NCBI GenBank assembly: GCA_016743925.1 | Contig: JADGFH010000058.1 | Coordinates: 1 to 14,385, forward strand | DNA length: 14,385 bases | Source of the DNA: Labilibaculum sp. | GTDB lineage: Bacteria > Bacteroidota > Bacteroidia > Bacteroidales > Marinifilaceae | Reading direction: 5' to 3' | Shown here: piece by piece, positions 8,056 to 13,806 of the stretch | Layout: every line of letters starts with the position of its first letter | Numbering within the stretch: the first letter of the stretch is position 1 | The notes under the pieces: model-generated | Seen by the model: the letters and a program-made list of their open reading frames with translations, nothing else | Told to the model about the DNA's origin: nothing | Database searches by the model: none | Position numbers and translations under genes: made by a program

Positions 8056-8200
8056 CAAATTAAGAATTATAAATGAATAATATTTGAACTGAGGCTCTCA
8101 GTTTTTGTTTGAAGAAACCGCACAATAACTCACATCTTTTATCTATAAATAAATAATTTCACCTAGATATTTTTAAGGTTTGAATGTCGTATCTCTATGG
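8056..8200. repeat. Short copy of an intergenic repeat block (pairs with 9625-10046)
   Basis: The block begins 8 bases after the yifB stop. It shares an identical 23-base AT-rich stretch (8059-8081) with 9628-9650. It then shares a 40-base stretch (8075-8114) with 9781-9820 at 37 identities, including the palindrome ACTGAGgctCTCAGT at 8088-8102. From 8119 it is similar to 9960 onward (CGCACAA...ATCTATAAATA), fading by about 8200. Relative to the longer copy it lacks two segments of 137 and 135 bp. The ATCCC/GGGAT hairpin of the long copy is decayed here. No coding potential is evident in the 280 bp between yifB and the antiporter. Confidence 0.75.
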
Positions 8201-8327
8201 TATTGTGAAAGATCTGTGCAACTATAGTTTCGAATTTCCACGAAGCCTTTAATTTACCTGCAATCTGTGGATTAGTTATCCTAAAAATGTTTATTTTCGA
8301 TATAAAGTAAATATTAACCTATTGCAA

Positions 8328-9632
8328 ATGTTCGAATTCGACTCATATCATTTAATTATAGCAGGATGTTTAATCGTTTTGCTCTCCTTTTTTTTCACTA
8401 AAATCGCTAATAAAACGCATGTTCCATCTGTTTTAATGCTTATTGGTTTGGGCATTCTTATTCAGTATGGTTTAAAGGTATTGCATGTACCAGAAATTAA
8501 TTTTTTTCCAATACTCGAGGTAATAGGAATAATCGGTTTAATAATGATTGTTCTGGAGGCTGCACTTGATTTAGAGTTGAAAAAAGAGAAGATCAAAGTT
8601 ATTACAAAATCTTTGCTAGTAGCGATTTTAGGTTTGGCTTTTTCTTTGCTTGTTGCTTCGGCTATAATCTACTATATGATTCCTAATATGGACTGGATTA
8701 CATCCGTTTTGTATGCTACGCCATTGTCGATATTGTCTAGTGCTATTATCATTCCAAGTGTTGGAAAACTAAGTGAAGAAAAAAGGGAATTTCATGTTTA
8801 TGAAAGTACTTTTTCTGATATCATTGGGATCATGCTGTTCTATTTTATTTTGAATGTTATCGAGTATCAAAAACCTGATCCTTTGGTCACATCACAGGTT
8901 ATGCATCCTATGTTAAGTTTTGCGATAAGCATTGTCGTTTCTTGCATAGTCGCTTTTGCTGCTAGCTATTTACTCTTGTATGCCTTCCAGTTTATAAAAG
9001 ATGGAGCACATTTATTTCTGTTGATTTCTATTTTGGTTTTGCTCTATGCTGTAGGTAAAATATTACATCTATCACCATTAATTATCATCTTAGTATTTGG
9101 GATAATTGCTCAGAATAATGAATTGTTTTATCGTGGTCGTCTGCGAAAGTATCTTCATAAGGAGAGGTTCGATGTTCTAAAACGAGAACTACACGTTATA
9201 ACAATGGAATCGGCCTTTGTTGTAAGAACTTTCTTCTTCGTAATATTTGGTTTGAGTATTGTTGTTTCTAATTTGCTCGATTATCGGGTACTGGAGGTGA
9301 GTTTAATGCTCTTGCTTAGCATTTATGCTATTCGTTGGTTGTTTCTTCGTGTATTTATTGGGATTGATATTTTCCCACAAATCTGGATTGCACCACGAGG
9401 TTTAATTACAGTTTTGCTGTATTATGCCATTCCTCAAGAATACAGCAACGAGTCCTTCGATCCTGGCATTTTGTTGTTTATTATTATTTCAACTAGCCTA
9501 ATCATGTCTTGGGGATTAATTCACTCTGCTATTGTTAGCGATATTCCTTTAATCATCAACCCAATTATTGAAGAAGAAACAATAGTTAATCAGGAAGAAG
9601 AAACAAGAGATGAGGAAGGGAAGAACAATTAA
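8328..9632 (+). CDS. Cation:proton antiporter (CPA/NhaP-like Na+ or K+/H+ exchanger)
   Basis: The protein is a 434-residue inner-membrane exchanger of about 12 helices that uses the proton gradient to extrude or exchange Na+ or K+. Supporting features are the N-terminal LMLIGLGILIQYG helix, the conserved ESTFSDIIG segment in the middle, corresponding to the ion-binding E-x3-(N/S)-D site of CPA antiporters, and APRGLITVLLYYAIP near the C-terminus, typical of NhaP/KefB-like families. No RCK/TrkA domain follows; the tail is short and acidic. I chose ATG 8328 over an in-frame TTG two codons upstream. The final codons AAC AAT TAA lie inside the repeat block that starts at about 9625, so the extreme C-terminus may have been shaped by that repeat. 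Ion specificity cannot be read from sequence. Confidence 0.9.
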   Translation: MFEFDSYHLIIAGCLIVLLSFFFTKIANKTHVPSVLMLIGLGILIQYGLKVLHVPEINFFPILEVIGIIGLIMIVLEAALDLELKKEKIKVITKSLLVAILGLAFSLLVASAIIYYMIPNMDWITSVLYATPLSILSSAIIIPSVGKLSEEKREFHVYESTFSDIIGIMLFYFILNVIEYQKPDPLVTSQVMHPMLSFAISIVVSCIVAFAASYLLLYAFQFIKDGAHLFLLISILVLLYAVGKILHLSPLIIILVFGIIAQNNELFYRGRLRKYLHKERFDVLKRELHVITMESAFVVRTFFFVIFGLSIVVSNLLDYRVLEVSLMLLLSIYAIRWLFLRVFIGIDIFPQIWIAPRGLITVLLYYAIPQEYSNESFDPGILLFIIISTSLIMSWGLIHSAIVSDIPLIINPIIEEETIVNQEEETRDEEGKNN

Positions 9633-9643
9633 GAATTATAAAT

Positions 9644-9780
9644 GAATAATTTTCTTTCTTCTCTCAATTAAAGTAATCTCCCATTTTAGGGGAGAAGTCC
9701 GACAGGACAGAGGGGTGTTTTTACCAAGAATTAACAAGAAATTCGCTAAGCATCTCAAGATGCTAAGCGAGTATTTAAAC
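9644..9780. repeat. 137-bp extra segment X bounded by GAATAAT direct repeats
   Basis: GAATAAT occurs at 9644-9650 and 9781-9787, while the short block has it once (8075-8081). The segment contains the double hairpin at 9677-9708 and a perfect 13-bp inverted repeat (9743-9770). I see no clear terminal inverted repeats and no coding capacity. It may be an insertion with target duplication in this copy, or a deletion in the other. Confidence 0.6.
9743..9770. repeat. Perfect 13-bp inverted repeat
   Basis: TCGCTAAGCATCT and AGATGCTAAGCGA are exact reverse complements separated by CA. No T-tract follows, so it is not a typical terminator. It is part of segment X. Confidence 0.8.
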
Positions 9781-9815
9781 GAATAATATTTGGACTGAGG
9801 CTCTCAGTTTGTGTT

Positions 9816-9950
9816 CGAAGGTTTTGGCTAAAAACTCGAGGCAATTAATACCCCTAAATCACTTAAGGGGCTTGCAAAAAACAGAAGTAAGATTGAATCC
9901 TACGGATTCAAATGTTTATAGCAAAAAAGCCAACCTGCACGATTCGACTC
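9816..9950. repeat. 135-bp extra segment Y bounded by CGAAGG direct repeats
   Basis: CGAAGG occurs at 9816-9821 and 9951-9956. The short block has a single diverged version (TGAAGA, 8110-8115) and then continues directly into the sequence found after 9956. The segment includes the CCCCT/AGGGG inverted repeat (9851-9870) and the first palindrome of the array below. Confidence 0.6.
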
Positions 9951-10130
9951 CGAAGGAGTCGCACAACAACCCGCATCTCTTATCTATAAATATGTAATCC
10001 CTTCGGGATATTTTTCATTGATTGAATGTTTGTAGGGTCATGCCATGGCGTGATCTTTTTTGTTGGTTCGAAATTGAATGAATATGTGATCATTTAAAAT
10101 GCGGATATGACATGTCATATCCCTACGGCT
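9893..10130. repeat. REP/BIME-like array of short palindromes
   Basis: Successive hairpins have different stems. They are TTGAATCC-tac-GGATTCAA (9893-9911), CGACTCC-gaa-GGAGTCG (9945-9961), ATCCC-ttc-GGGAT (9997-10009), GGTCATGCC-at-GGCGTGATC with wobbles (10036-10055, followed by six T), and the perfect palindrome GGATATGACATGTCATATCC (10103-10122), which runs into CCTACGG. Centres are 51, 50, 43 and 67 bp apart. Linkers share AATGTTTRTAG (9911-9921, 10026-10035), and its near reverse complement CTATAAATATGTAA precedes the third hairpin, so units alternate in orientation. Confidence 0.65.
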
Positions 10131-10433
10131 TGCAAATCGACAGGAGCAATAATTCTTTGCCTCTGGCTTTAAGGAGAGGATTCTTTTTTATTGCACGGGT
10201 TCGAATCTGTTTTACCGCATAATTTACTTGCAAAATAGACTTGGTAATCATATTAATTGTTTATATATTTATAATTCCGATCGCAAAAAAGAATATTGTG
10301 TTGCTTGTGAGATGTTGAATGGATTGTTGTAGAGTTGTTTCTGATTGAAGAGGAAGGTTTGTGATTGGTTATTATTAAGGATTGAATAGTTAACAATTGA
10401 ATCGTAAAATAATAAACTTTAATCTAAGGAATT
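10131..10433. other. Intergenic stretch upstream of the 221-residue gene, no gene seen
   Basis: I see no convincing open frame, tRNA or terminator here. It must contain the promoter of the gene at 10434, but no exact TAnnTTTG at a sensible distance is evident. AAGGA at 10427-10431, 2 bases before the ATG, is a weak, closely spaced ribosome-binding candidate. Confidence 0.5.
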
Positions 10434-11099
10434 ATGGCAAAACTATTAAGGGACAAAATGTCGTCGGAAGCACACATTAGTGGTGGTGAAAGACATGTGC
10501 GTTTGTGCCAGCAAACCAAGGGAGCCGAAAGTTTGGTTTTAAATATCCAACCTAAAATTGATAACCTGCAGCACAAGGTAAATTTTCGTATTGGAAAAGT
10601 GAAAGCTCGTTTTTCTGCTTACGATAACATTGTTCTTAAGGATGGTACTTTAGACGATAGTATTAAAAATTTGGCTGATAGTGCTAAGCAGTACGATAGA
10701 AATAACCCTGGTAGACCTGTATTTAATCAAATGTTTCCTGATGGCCCGCCTTCGAGCATAACCGATGCTTCTTTTGCAAAGGAGATAGAAAAGGCTGAAA
10801 GCTTATTGGTTCGTTTAAAATCGTTACCGGATGGTCACAGTTTGCTTAGTTTGGATGCTGTTTTAACAAGTGCAATTGAGGCATCTCGACAGGCTATGTT
10901 GGATCATCAAGGCGCTGTTTCGGAAGAGAAAGCTGCTATAGCTGAGGAGGAATTAGCTCAGGCAACATTGCGTGAGCATTACGAATTTAATTTTTTGGAT
11001 GCGATAAAATTATTCGGGAAGGCATATGCCAATCGCCTGTTTCCAAAACTATCGAGCAAAAAGAAAAAGCCGGTAGAGGAAGTTGCTGTTGAGGTCTAG
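10434..11099 (+). CDS. Uncharacterised helical protein, 221 residues
   Basis: I do not recognise this family. The protein starts MAKLLRDKMSSEAHISGGERH, has no signal peptide or membrane helix, and appears mostly alpha-helical. It has a segment around 30-90 (IQPKIDNLQHKVNFRIGKVKARF), a Pro/Gly-rich break at 91-107 (NNPGRP...FPDGPP), and then long amphipathic helices (112-132, 140-185) rich in Ala, Glu, Leu and Gln with coiled-coil character. Residues 186-206 (FLDAIKLFGKAYANRLFPKL) are more conserved-looking, followed by a KKKK patch and an acidic tail. Codon use looks like that of its neighbours, so it is a genuine gene. It stands alone between two repeat-rich intergenic regions and ends in its own terminator. 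It is probably a cytosolic structural or binding protein; this is a guess from composition. Confidence 0.75.
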   Translation: MAKLLRDKMSSEAHISGGERHVRLCQQTKGAESLVLNIQPKIDNLQHKVNFRIGKVKARFSAYDNIVLKDGTLDDSIKNLADSAKQYDRNNPGRPVFNQMFPDGPPSSITDASFAKEIEKAESLLVRLKSLPDGHSLLSLDAVLTSAIEASRQAMLDHQGAVSEEKAAIAEEELAQATLREHYEFNFLDAIKLFGKAYANRLFPKLSSKKKKPVEEVAVEV

Positions 11100-11155
11100 G
11101 CTTTTTAGAAATGGCAAATTAAGTTTCTGATATTATAAATGAATTGTATGAGGGT

Positions 11156-11194
11156 GGAGCGTATTTCGGATTGTTCGGAGTGCGCTCCTTTTTT
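11156..11194 (+). terminator. Terminator after the 221-residue gene
   Basis: GGAGCGta / tgCGCTCC forms a 6-8 bp stem with a loop of about 17 bases, followed directly by six T (11189-11194). It lies 56 bases after the stop at 11099. Confidence 0.7.
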
Positions 11195-11213
11195 GTGGAA
11201 GAGAGTCAGAAGT

Positions 11214-11428
11214 GGCTGAAGTGCACTCCCCAAAGGAGCCTTTGTAGGTAGAAGCGTTCTGGCTGTATTCCCCCGCGGGGGAATTGATCTGGGACCATTC
11301 TTAGGCTGTTTCCCCCATTGGGGAATTGGCTTTGGAGCCTTCGAGGTGCATTGGCACGCTGGGGGAATGTACTTTGAAGGCGCTGAGAGCTATTCCTACA
11401 AATGGGAATGCACTTGGAAGGAATTTTG
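11214..11428. repeat. GC-rich degenerate tandem array, period about 42 bp
   Basis: Units start near 11214, 11261, 11304, 11345 and 11387 (lengths 47, 43, 41, 42, 42). The best-preserved pair (11261 and 11304) share GGCTGT, then a TTCCCC...GGGGAA hairpin, then AATTG-nCT-TGG-A-CC. The 11261 unit holds the perfect palindrome ATTCCCCCGCGGGGGAAT (11268-11285). The unit at 11304 has TTCCCC-catt-GGGGAA and the one at 11387 has ATTCC/GGAAT. The region is clearly richer in G+C than its surroundings and has no credible coding sequence; a reverse-strand open frame at 11301-11516 is an artefact. Confidence 0.6.
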
Positions 11429-11525
11429 GGTGGTGAATGGCTAGGTGTATGCGATTTGTTTGCAGTATTATAGCATGAGGATAATTGCTATAAATTGAAT
11501 TGGAATGTGGTGGCAAGATGGGTTA

Positions 11526-11625
11526 GGGATAGAAGCGGAAACCCCGCAGCCATTAATTGGCTAGTGCGCGGGAAGGCGAGGAGTTGTAGCGAATAGCCCG
11601 ACCGACTGAAAGGAGGGAACCCCCC
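11526..11625 (+). ncRNA. Candidate structured RNA element, unknown function
   Basis: The element is framed by GGGATAGAAGCGG (11526-11538) and TAGCGAATAGCCCGACC (11587-11603). GGG-TA can pair with TA-CCC to close it, leaving facing purine-rich AAGCGG / AGCGAA strands. Inside is a two-part hairpin: CCCCGC (11542-11547) pairs with GCGcGGG (11566-11572, one bulged C), and AGCCA (11548-11552) pairs with TGGCT (11558-11562). A 3' hairpin GGaGG-gaac-CCcCC (11612-11625) follows. From memory, elements with a GGGAT-GAAGCGG...AGCG-A-AGCCCGACC frame recur between genes in other Bacteroidota, but I could not verify this. It lies upstream of the ppa promoter, so it is not part of the ppa leader. Confidence 0.5.
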
Positions 11626-11644
11626 ATTAATTTGGCGGAAATTG

Positions 11645-11657
11645 CTCAATTGTTGAG
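11645..11657. repeat. Small hairpin downstream of the candidate RNA
   Basis: CTCAA-ttg-TTGAG is a 5-bp inverted repeat about 20 bases after the candidate RNA. It is followed by purine-rich sequence, not a T-tract. Confidence 0.3.
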
Positions 11658-11685
11658 AATAAAGAGAAAAGAAAAAGACGATTAG

Positions 11686-11715
11686 GTTGTTTTTTATATT
11701 GTTTTGCTAAATTTG
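11686..11715 (+). promoter_or_regulatory. Bacteroidota-type promoter for ppa
   Basis: GTTG at 11686-11689 (-33 region) is followed by an 18-base spacer and TAAATTTG at 11708-11715, an exact TAnnTTTG -7 element. This spacing is the expected one for the primary sigma factor of this phylum. Transcription would start near 11722, giving a leader of about 52 bases. Confidence 0.6.
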
Positions 11716-11774
11716 TTTAACTAAAGAATTAAGATCGTTGTGCTAAAAACGAAGCTTTAAAAGAAACACTTACT

Positions 11775-12446
11775 ATGGGAAACAAATTGAATGATCCTAT
11801 TGCAAGATTAATGGGATTACGTTACAAGTCTCATCCTTGGCATGGGCTGGATGTTGGAGACAATGCGCCGGAATCGGTGATGGCTTTTATTGAAATGGTT
11901 CCTACTGATACCGTTAAATATGAAGTTGACAAAACGAGCGGTTATTTGAAAATTGATCGTCCGCAGAAATATTCGAATGTAGTTCCTGCTTTGTATGGTT
12001 TTTTACCGCAAACTTATTGTGGGAAATCGGTAGGTGAGTATTGTAGCGAAAAATCGGGAAAAGAAGGTATTGAGGGAGATTCGGATCCTTTAGATATTTG
12101 TATTCTGACGGAAAAATCGATTTCTCATGGTGATATTATTGCTGAGGTTCGACCAATTGGTGGCTTTAGAATGATTGATGGAAATGAGGCTGATGATAAA
12201 ATTATTGCTGTTTTAATAAACGATGCAACTTATGGTTCGTTTACGGATATTAAATGCATGCCTGATGTGATTGTTGATCGTTTGAAGCATTATTTCTTAA
12301 CCTATAAGGATATGCCAGGATTGGAGTTTGAGGCAGAAATTACGCATGTTTATGGTGTTGAAGAGGCTCATGAGGTAATTACCCGTTCGATGAACGATTA
12401 CAAAACCAAATTTGAGAATTTGGAAGATATTTTGAGACACGTGTAA
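11775..12446 (+). CDS. ppa: Inorganic pyrophosphatase, class I (soluble)
   Basis: This cytosolic Mg-dependent enzyme hydrolyses pyrophosphate to two phosphates, pulling biosynthetic reactions such as nucleic acid and aminoacyl-tRNA synthesis forward. It is 223 residues, longer than the E. coli enzyme (about 176). The class I signature is intact: ESVMAFIEMVPTDTVKYEVDK (34-54) holds the conserved E and K, ALYGFLPQTYC follows at 72-82, and GDSDPLDICIL (101-111) carries Asp102, Asp104 and Asp107. DGNEADDK (135-142) holds the two further metal-binding aspartates (Asp135, Asp140), and KHYFLTYK is at 171-178. Extra length comes from the N-terminal 30 residues and an insert around 83-98. It has its own promoter and terminator, so it is probably monocistronic. 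Confidence 0.96.
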   Translation: MGNKLNDPIARLMGLRYKSHPWHGLDVGDNAPESVMAFIEMVPTDTVKYEVDKTSGYLKIDRPQKYSNVVPALYGFLPQTYCGKSVGEYCSEKSGKEGIEGDSDPLDICILTEKSISHGDIIAEVRPIGGFRMIDGNEADDKIIAVLINDATYGSFTDIKCMPDVIVDRLKHYFLTYKDMPGLEFEAEITHVYGVEEAHEVITRSMNDYKTKFENLEDILRHV

Positions 12447-12472
12447 TTAATTGAAGAATTAATAATTACGAT

Positions 12473-12488
12473 CCTGATAGCTATCGGG
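12473..12488. repeat. Palindrome of a type common in Bacteroidota intergenic DNA
   Basis: CCTGATAGCTATCGGG is self-complementary except for one T/G pair (it would be CCCGATAGCTATCGGG if perfect). It lies between the ppa stop and its terminator in AT-rich filler. I recall this palindrome as a frequent intergenic sequence in the phylum. Confidence 0.6.
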
Positions 12489-12508
12489 AATAAGTAAGAA
12501 TATAGATG

Positions 12509-12539
12509 ACGACAGTTCGAAAGGGCTGTCGTTTTTTTT
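12509..12539 (+). terminator. Rho-independent terminator after ppa
   Basis: ACGACAG / CTGTCGT is a perfect 7-bp stem with a 10-base loop, followed by eight T, about 60 bases past the ppa stop. Confidence 0.88.
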
Positions 12540-12630
12540 GTGTTTTTTTTGAAATGGATCGACTAATCTGTTAATCTATAGTTAAATGTTAGGGTAATTT
12601 AATCTAAATAAGAATTTTAAGCCTGAAAAA

Positions 12631-12657
12631 CTTGCACAATTGGCGGATATGTGCGAG
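12631..12657. promoter_or_regulatory. Inverted repeat upstream of the GNAT gene
   Basis: CTTGCACA and TGTGCGAG form an 8-bp stem (one T/G pair) around an 11-base loop, 43 bases before the GNAT start. It could be an operator or leader structure. Read on the reverse strand it is followed by five T and resembles a weak terminator. Confidence 0.35.
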
Positions 12658-12700
12658 ATTAAAATATTGATTTTTAAAATGAAAAAAAGGAAGGTTTAGA

Positions 12701-13222
12701 ATGAAAGTATTGTTTGAAACAGAAAGATTATATCTACGAGAAATATTAGCTAGTGATGATGAATTTATGTTTGAGATGGATTCGGACCCAGAGGTATATA
12801 AGTTTTTAGGACGAAAGCCAATTCGTGATATTGGGCAGAGTCAGAAAATGATTGAATCGATTAGAGAGCAGTATCAAAATAATGGTATTGGCCGATGGGC
12901 TATTGTTGAAAAAGAATCGGATCGTTTTATTGGTTGGACTGGCTTTAAGTTGGAGAAGGAAAATTATAACGGACACAAGGATTTTTATGATCTGCGTTTT
13001 CGTTTGCTTCGTAAATATTGGGGAAAAGGATATATTACCGAAGCAACAAAAGCAGCTATCGAGTATGCTTTTTCGGAATTAAAATTGCCCGAAATTTGCA
13101 GCATGACTTTAATAAGTAATCAGAAATCGCAACGTGTTTTAGAAAAGTTAGGGTTTACATTAGAAGAGAAGTTTAAGTATCAGGGCGATGAAATAACTTG
13201 GTATAAAAGAGTTAATAAATAA
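12701..13222 (+). CDS. GNAT family N-acetyltransferase (RimJ/RimL-like)
   Basis: The protein has 173 residues, normal for the acetyltransferase_3 (RimJ/RimL/PhnO-like) branch. It starts FETERLYLREILASDDEFMFEMDSDPEV, the usual opening, where ETERLxLR is the first strand. The acetyl-CoA binding loop is RKYWGKGYITEA (104-115), fitting the family's (R/Q)xxGxG/A pyrophosphate loop, followed by the expected helix (TKAAIEYAFSEL). NQKSQRVLEKLGF (140-152) is the conserved C-terminal motif. The enzyme transfers an acetyl group from acetyl-CoA to an amine, such as a protein N-terminus or a small molecule; the acceptor cannot be told from sequence. A purine-rich GGAAGG ends about 7 bases before the ATG and may serve as the ribosome-binding site. 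The gene stands alone with its own terminator. Confidence 0.93.
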   Translation: MKVLFETERLYLREILASDDEFMFEMDSDPEVYKFLGRKPIRDIGQSQKMIESIREQYQNNGIGRWAIVEKESDRFIGWTGFKLEKENYNGHKDFYDLRFRLLRKYWGKGYITEATKAAIEYAFSELKLPEICSMTLISNQKSQRVLEKLGFTLEEKFKYQGDEITWYKRVNK

Positions 13223-13229
13223 TTATTTG

Positions 13230-13256
13230 CCTCGGGTTTTAACCCGAGGTTTTTTG
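13230..13256 (+). terminator. Terminator after the GNAT gene
   Basis: CCTCGGGTT / AACCCGAGG forms a 9-bp stem around TT, followed by six T (13250-13256 region), 8 bases after the stop. It lies between convergent genes. Read leftwards it has only a mixed AT tail, so it mainly serves the rightward gene. Confidence 0.9.
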
Positions 13257-13276
13257 TTTTAGTTGGGCTGTTTGAA

Positions 13277-13753
13277 TTATTTTTTTTCCTCTTTTGGCAG
13301 AGCATGATAGGTTTTGCTAACTATTTTCCATCCGGTTTCGAATTTCAATAGGGATAGGTAATCGATGAACTTTAATTTGCCACCTTCGAAGAAATCGATT
13401 TTTGCAACAGCGGCGTTTTCTGTAACATCTATGAACTTATATTTGATTGTGGTAAACTCGTTCTGGAAAGTATATTTATTCCCTCTGTCTTTGCCCATTT
13501 TTGCATATTCGATCCAATTATAAATGGTAGTTTTTCTCAGGATATTACCCTGTCCTGTTCCAAATAAGACAAATCCTGGATGTATACCCTTGTTGATAGA
13601 ATCTAGTTCTAAATTATTGCACAAGCCATCGACATAAGCACTCTGAATTACATTTTTAATTAATTCTTTCTCTTTTTCGACCTCATTTTGTTGTGCCATA
13701 ATTAAAGTGGCTGAAGAAAATAGTAAAATGGTGAATAATAGTGTCTTTTTCAT
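13277..13753 (-). CDS. Exported NTF2-like (putative lumazine-binding type) protein
   Basis: This 158-residue protein has a clear signal peptide (MKKTLLFTILLFSSATLIMA, cleavage likely before QQ), so it is predicted periplasmic. The remainder resembles Bacteroidota proteins of the NTF2-like superfamily annotated as putative lumazine-binding. It has an N-terminal helix (EKELIKNVIQSAYVDGLCNN), GIHPGFVLFG, the central IYNWIEYAK helix, and the beta-strands VAKIDFFEGGKLKFIDYLSLLKFETGWKIVSKTYH. In this fold a cone-shaped pocket binds small ligands, but no catalytic residues are evident, so a function cannot be assigned. It lies 53 bp downstream of the ABC permease gene on the same strand and may be cotranscribed. 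The GNAT terminator faces its 3' end. Confidence 0.8.
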   Translation of the reverse strand: MKKTLLFTILLFSSATLIMAQQNEVEKEKELIKNVIQSAYVDGLCNNLELDSINKGIHPGFVLFGTGQGNILRKTTIYNWIEYAKMGKDRGNKYTFQNEFTTIKYKFIDVTENAAVAKIDFFEGGKLKFIDYLSLLKFETGWKIVSKTYHALPKEEKK

Positions 13754-13806
13754 ATTGTGTTATTGTTAGTTAAATTATTTATCACTTTTATAATTACGAA
13801 TTGTTT

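Larger units (their letters stand above)
9625..10046. repeat. Long copy of the intergenic repeat block, with two extra segments
   Basis: This is the homologue of 8056-8200, again directly at the end of a rightward gene: it contributes the antiporter's last two codons and stop. The shared parts are interrupted by segment X (9644-9780) and segment Y (9816-9950). It carries several inverted repeats, including a double hairpin at 9677-9708 (TCTCCC/GGGAGA, then GTCCgacaGGAC). A short open frame across 9809-9997 is an artefact of the repeat. Confidence 0.75.

Noticed and set aside
9809..9997. Short rightward open frame of 62 codons with no ATG-initiated family resemblance
   Set aside because: It lies wholly within the repeat block and palindrome array, and its translation has no recognisable protein character.
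9880..10130. CRISPR-like regular spacing of palindromes
   Set aside because: The repeats are not identical to each other, spacers are not unique sequences of constant length, and no cas genes are present.
10193..10210. GGGTTCGAATC resembling a tRNA T-loop
   Set aside because: The flanking bases do not form a T-stem and no anticodon or acceptor arm precedes it.
11301..11516. Leftward open frame of 71 codons
   Set aside because: It runs across the GC-rich tandem array and has low-complexity Pro/Ser/His composition; the frame stays open because of the repeat composition.
11590..11691. Rightward frame ending NLAEIAQLLRIKRKEKDD before a TAG, which looks protein-like
   Set aside because: There is no ATG after the upstream in-frame TAG at 11587 and it starts inside the candidate RNA. 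It could be a relic of a C-terminus but cannot be supported.
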